From Dysgonomonas sp. (GTDB taxonomy: Bacteria > Bacteroidota > Bacteroidia > Bacteroidales > Dysgonomonadaceae), in contig DQAM01000331.1 of assembly GCA_003523545.1 (NCBI GenBank), positions 1 through 6,640 of the forward strand: a stretch of 6,640 bases of DNA, written 5' to 3'. The position numbers and the translations under genes are program-made. Position 1 is the stretch's first letter; every line of letters begins with the position of its first letter. Below, piece after piece: positions 6,483 to 6,640 of the stretch. The notes under the pieces are model-generated. The model did no database searches, was not told the DNA's origin, and worked only from the letters and a program-made list of their open reading frames with translations.

Positions 6483-6640
6483 TTACCAGTCTTTGTTTTG
6501 TCTTCTGTTACGTTCGTTTTGGCGCTTTCTTTCTTCATTTTTCATGCGCTGCACTTTATCCTGCGTTTCTTTTTCCTGCTGTTCTATTGCTTTCAGCAGT
6601 TGTTCCATACTTTCGGAAGACATCTGTTGTTCCTGCTGTT
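6483..6640 (-). CDS. batC: BatC-like protein, C-terminal end only (5' part outside window)
   Basis: The last 51 codons of a gene that enters from the right edge are open in one frame and end in TAA at 6485-6483. The visible residues are very hydrophilic and rich in Gln, Glu, Lys and Arg. They begin QQEQQMSSESMEQLLKAIEQ and finish with a basic stretch ending QNKDW. BatC proteins of Bacteroidales are periplasmic TPR proteins whose C-terminal tail has this character: a Gln-rich run, then a 'SxExxEQLLxAxEQxEKxTQ' helix, then a basic end closing in DW. The position directly before batD-type genes agrees with the usual batA-batB-batC-batD-batE order. The TPR part is not in the window, so the name rests on tail composition and context. 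The next gene starts 12 nt after the stop, which suggests co-transcription. Confidence 0.75.
   Translation of the reverse strand, partial: QQEQQMSSESMEQLLKAIEQQEKETQDKVQRMKNEERKRQNERNRRQNKDW

Overview
The window looks like chromosomal DNA from a Bacteroidota bacterium, most likely of the order Bacteroidales. The evidence is a bat (Bacteroides aerotolerance) gene cluster with batC-batD-batE order, A-rich leaders without strong Shine-Dalgarno sequences, and small Bacteroidales-type conserved proteins. I cannot name a genus from the sequence alone. Every gene I support lies on the minus strand, so the biological reading order runs from high to low coordinates.

Reading order: the 3' end of a batC-like gene (cut by the window edge, 6640-6483); a short 311-residue BatD paralog (6470-5535); full-length BatD (5438-3600); BatE (3544-2702); a PAP2-family membrane phosphatase that starts 3 nt after the batE stop (2698-1970); a small helix-turn-helix protein (1910-1659); and a three-domain universal-stress protein (1550-432). 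A clear intrinsic terminator (386-350) closes the run. No good terminator is visible between the genes, so the seven genes could form one transcript. An internal promoter in the 59-nt or 108-nt gaps before the last two genes cannot be excluded.

The left 431 bases hold no gene. They contain the terminator and two imperfect palindromes (62-138 and 246-345) that look like dispersed intergenic repeats.

Functionally, BatC, BatD and BatE are envelope proteins thought to work with the VWA proteins BatA and BatB and a MoxR ATPase, all of which would lie upstream outside the window. BatD and BatE here have the expected signal peptides, periplasmic domains and membrane anchors. The unusual part is an extra, anchorless BatD-like protein made from only the first two BatD ectodomains. 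The downstream phosphatase (envelope lipid dephosphorylation), small regulator and Usp protein suggest an envelope/stress theme, but that link is inference from position. I found no CRISPR array, insertion sequence, tRNA or rRNA. The best candidate for something under-described is the tandem short/long BatD arrangement.
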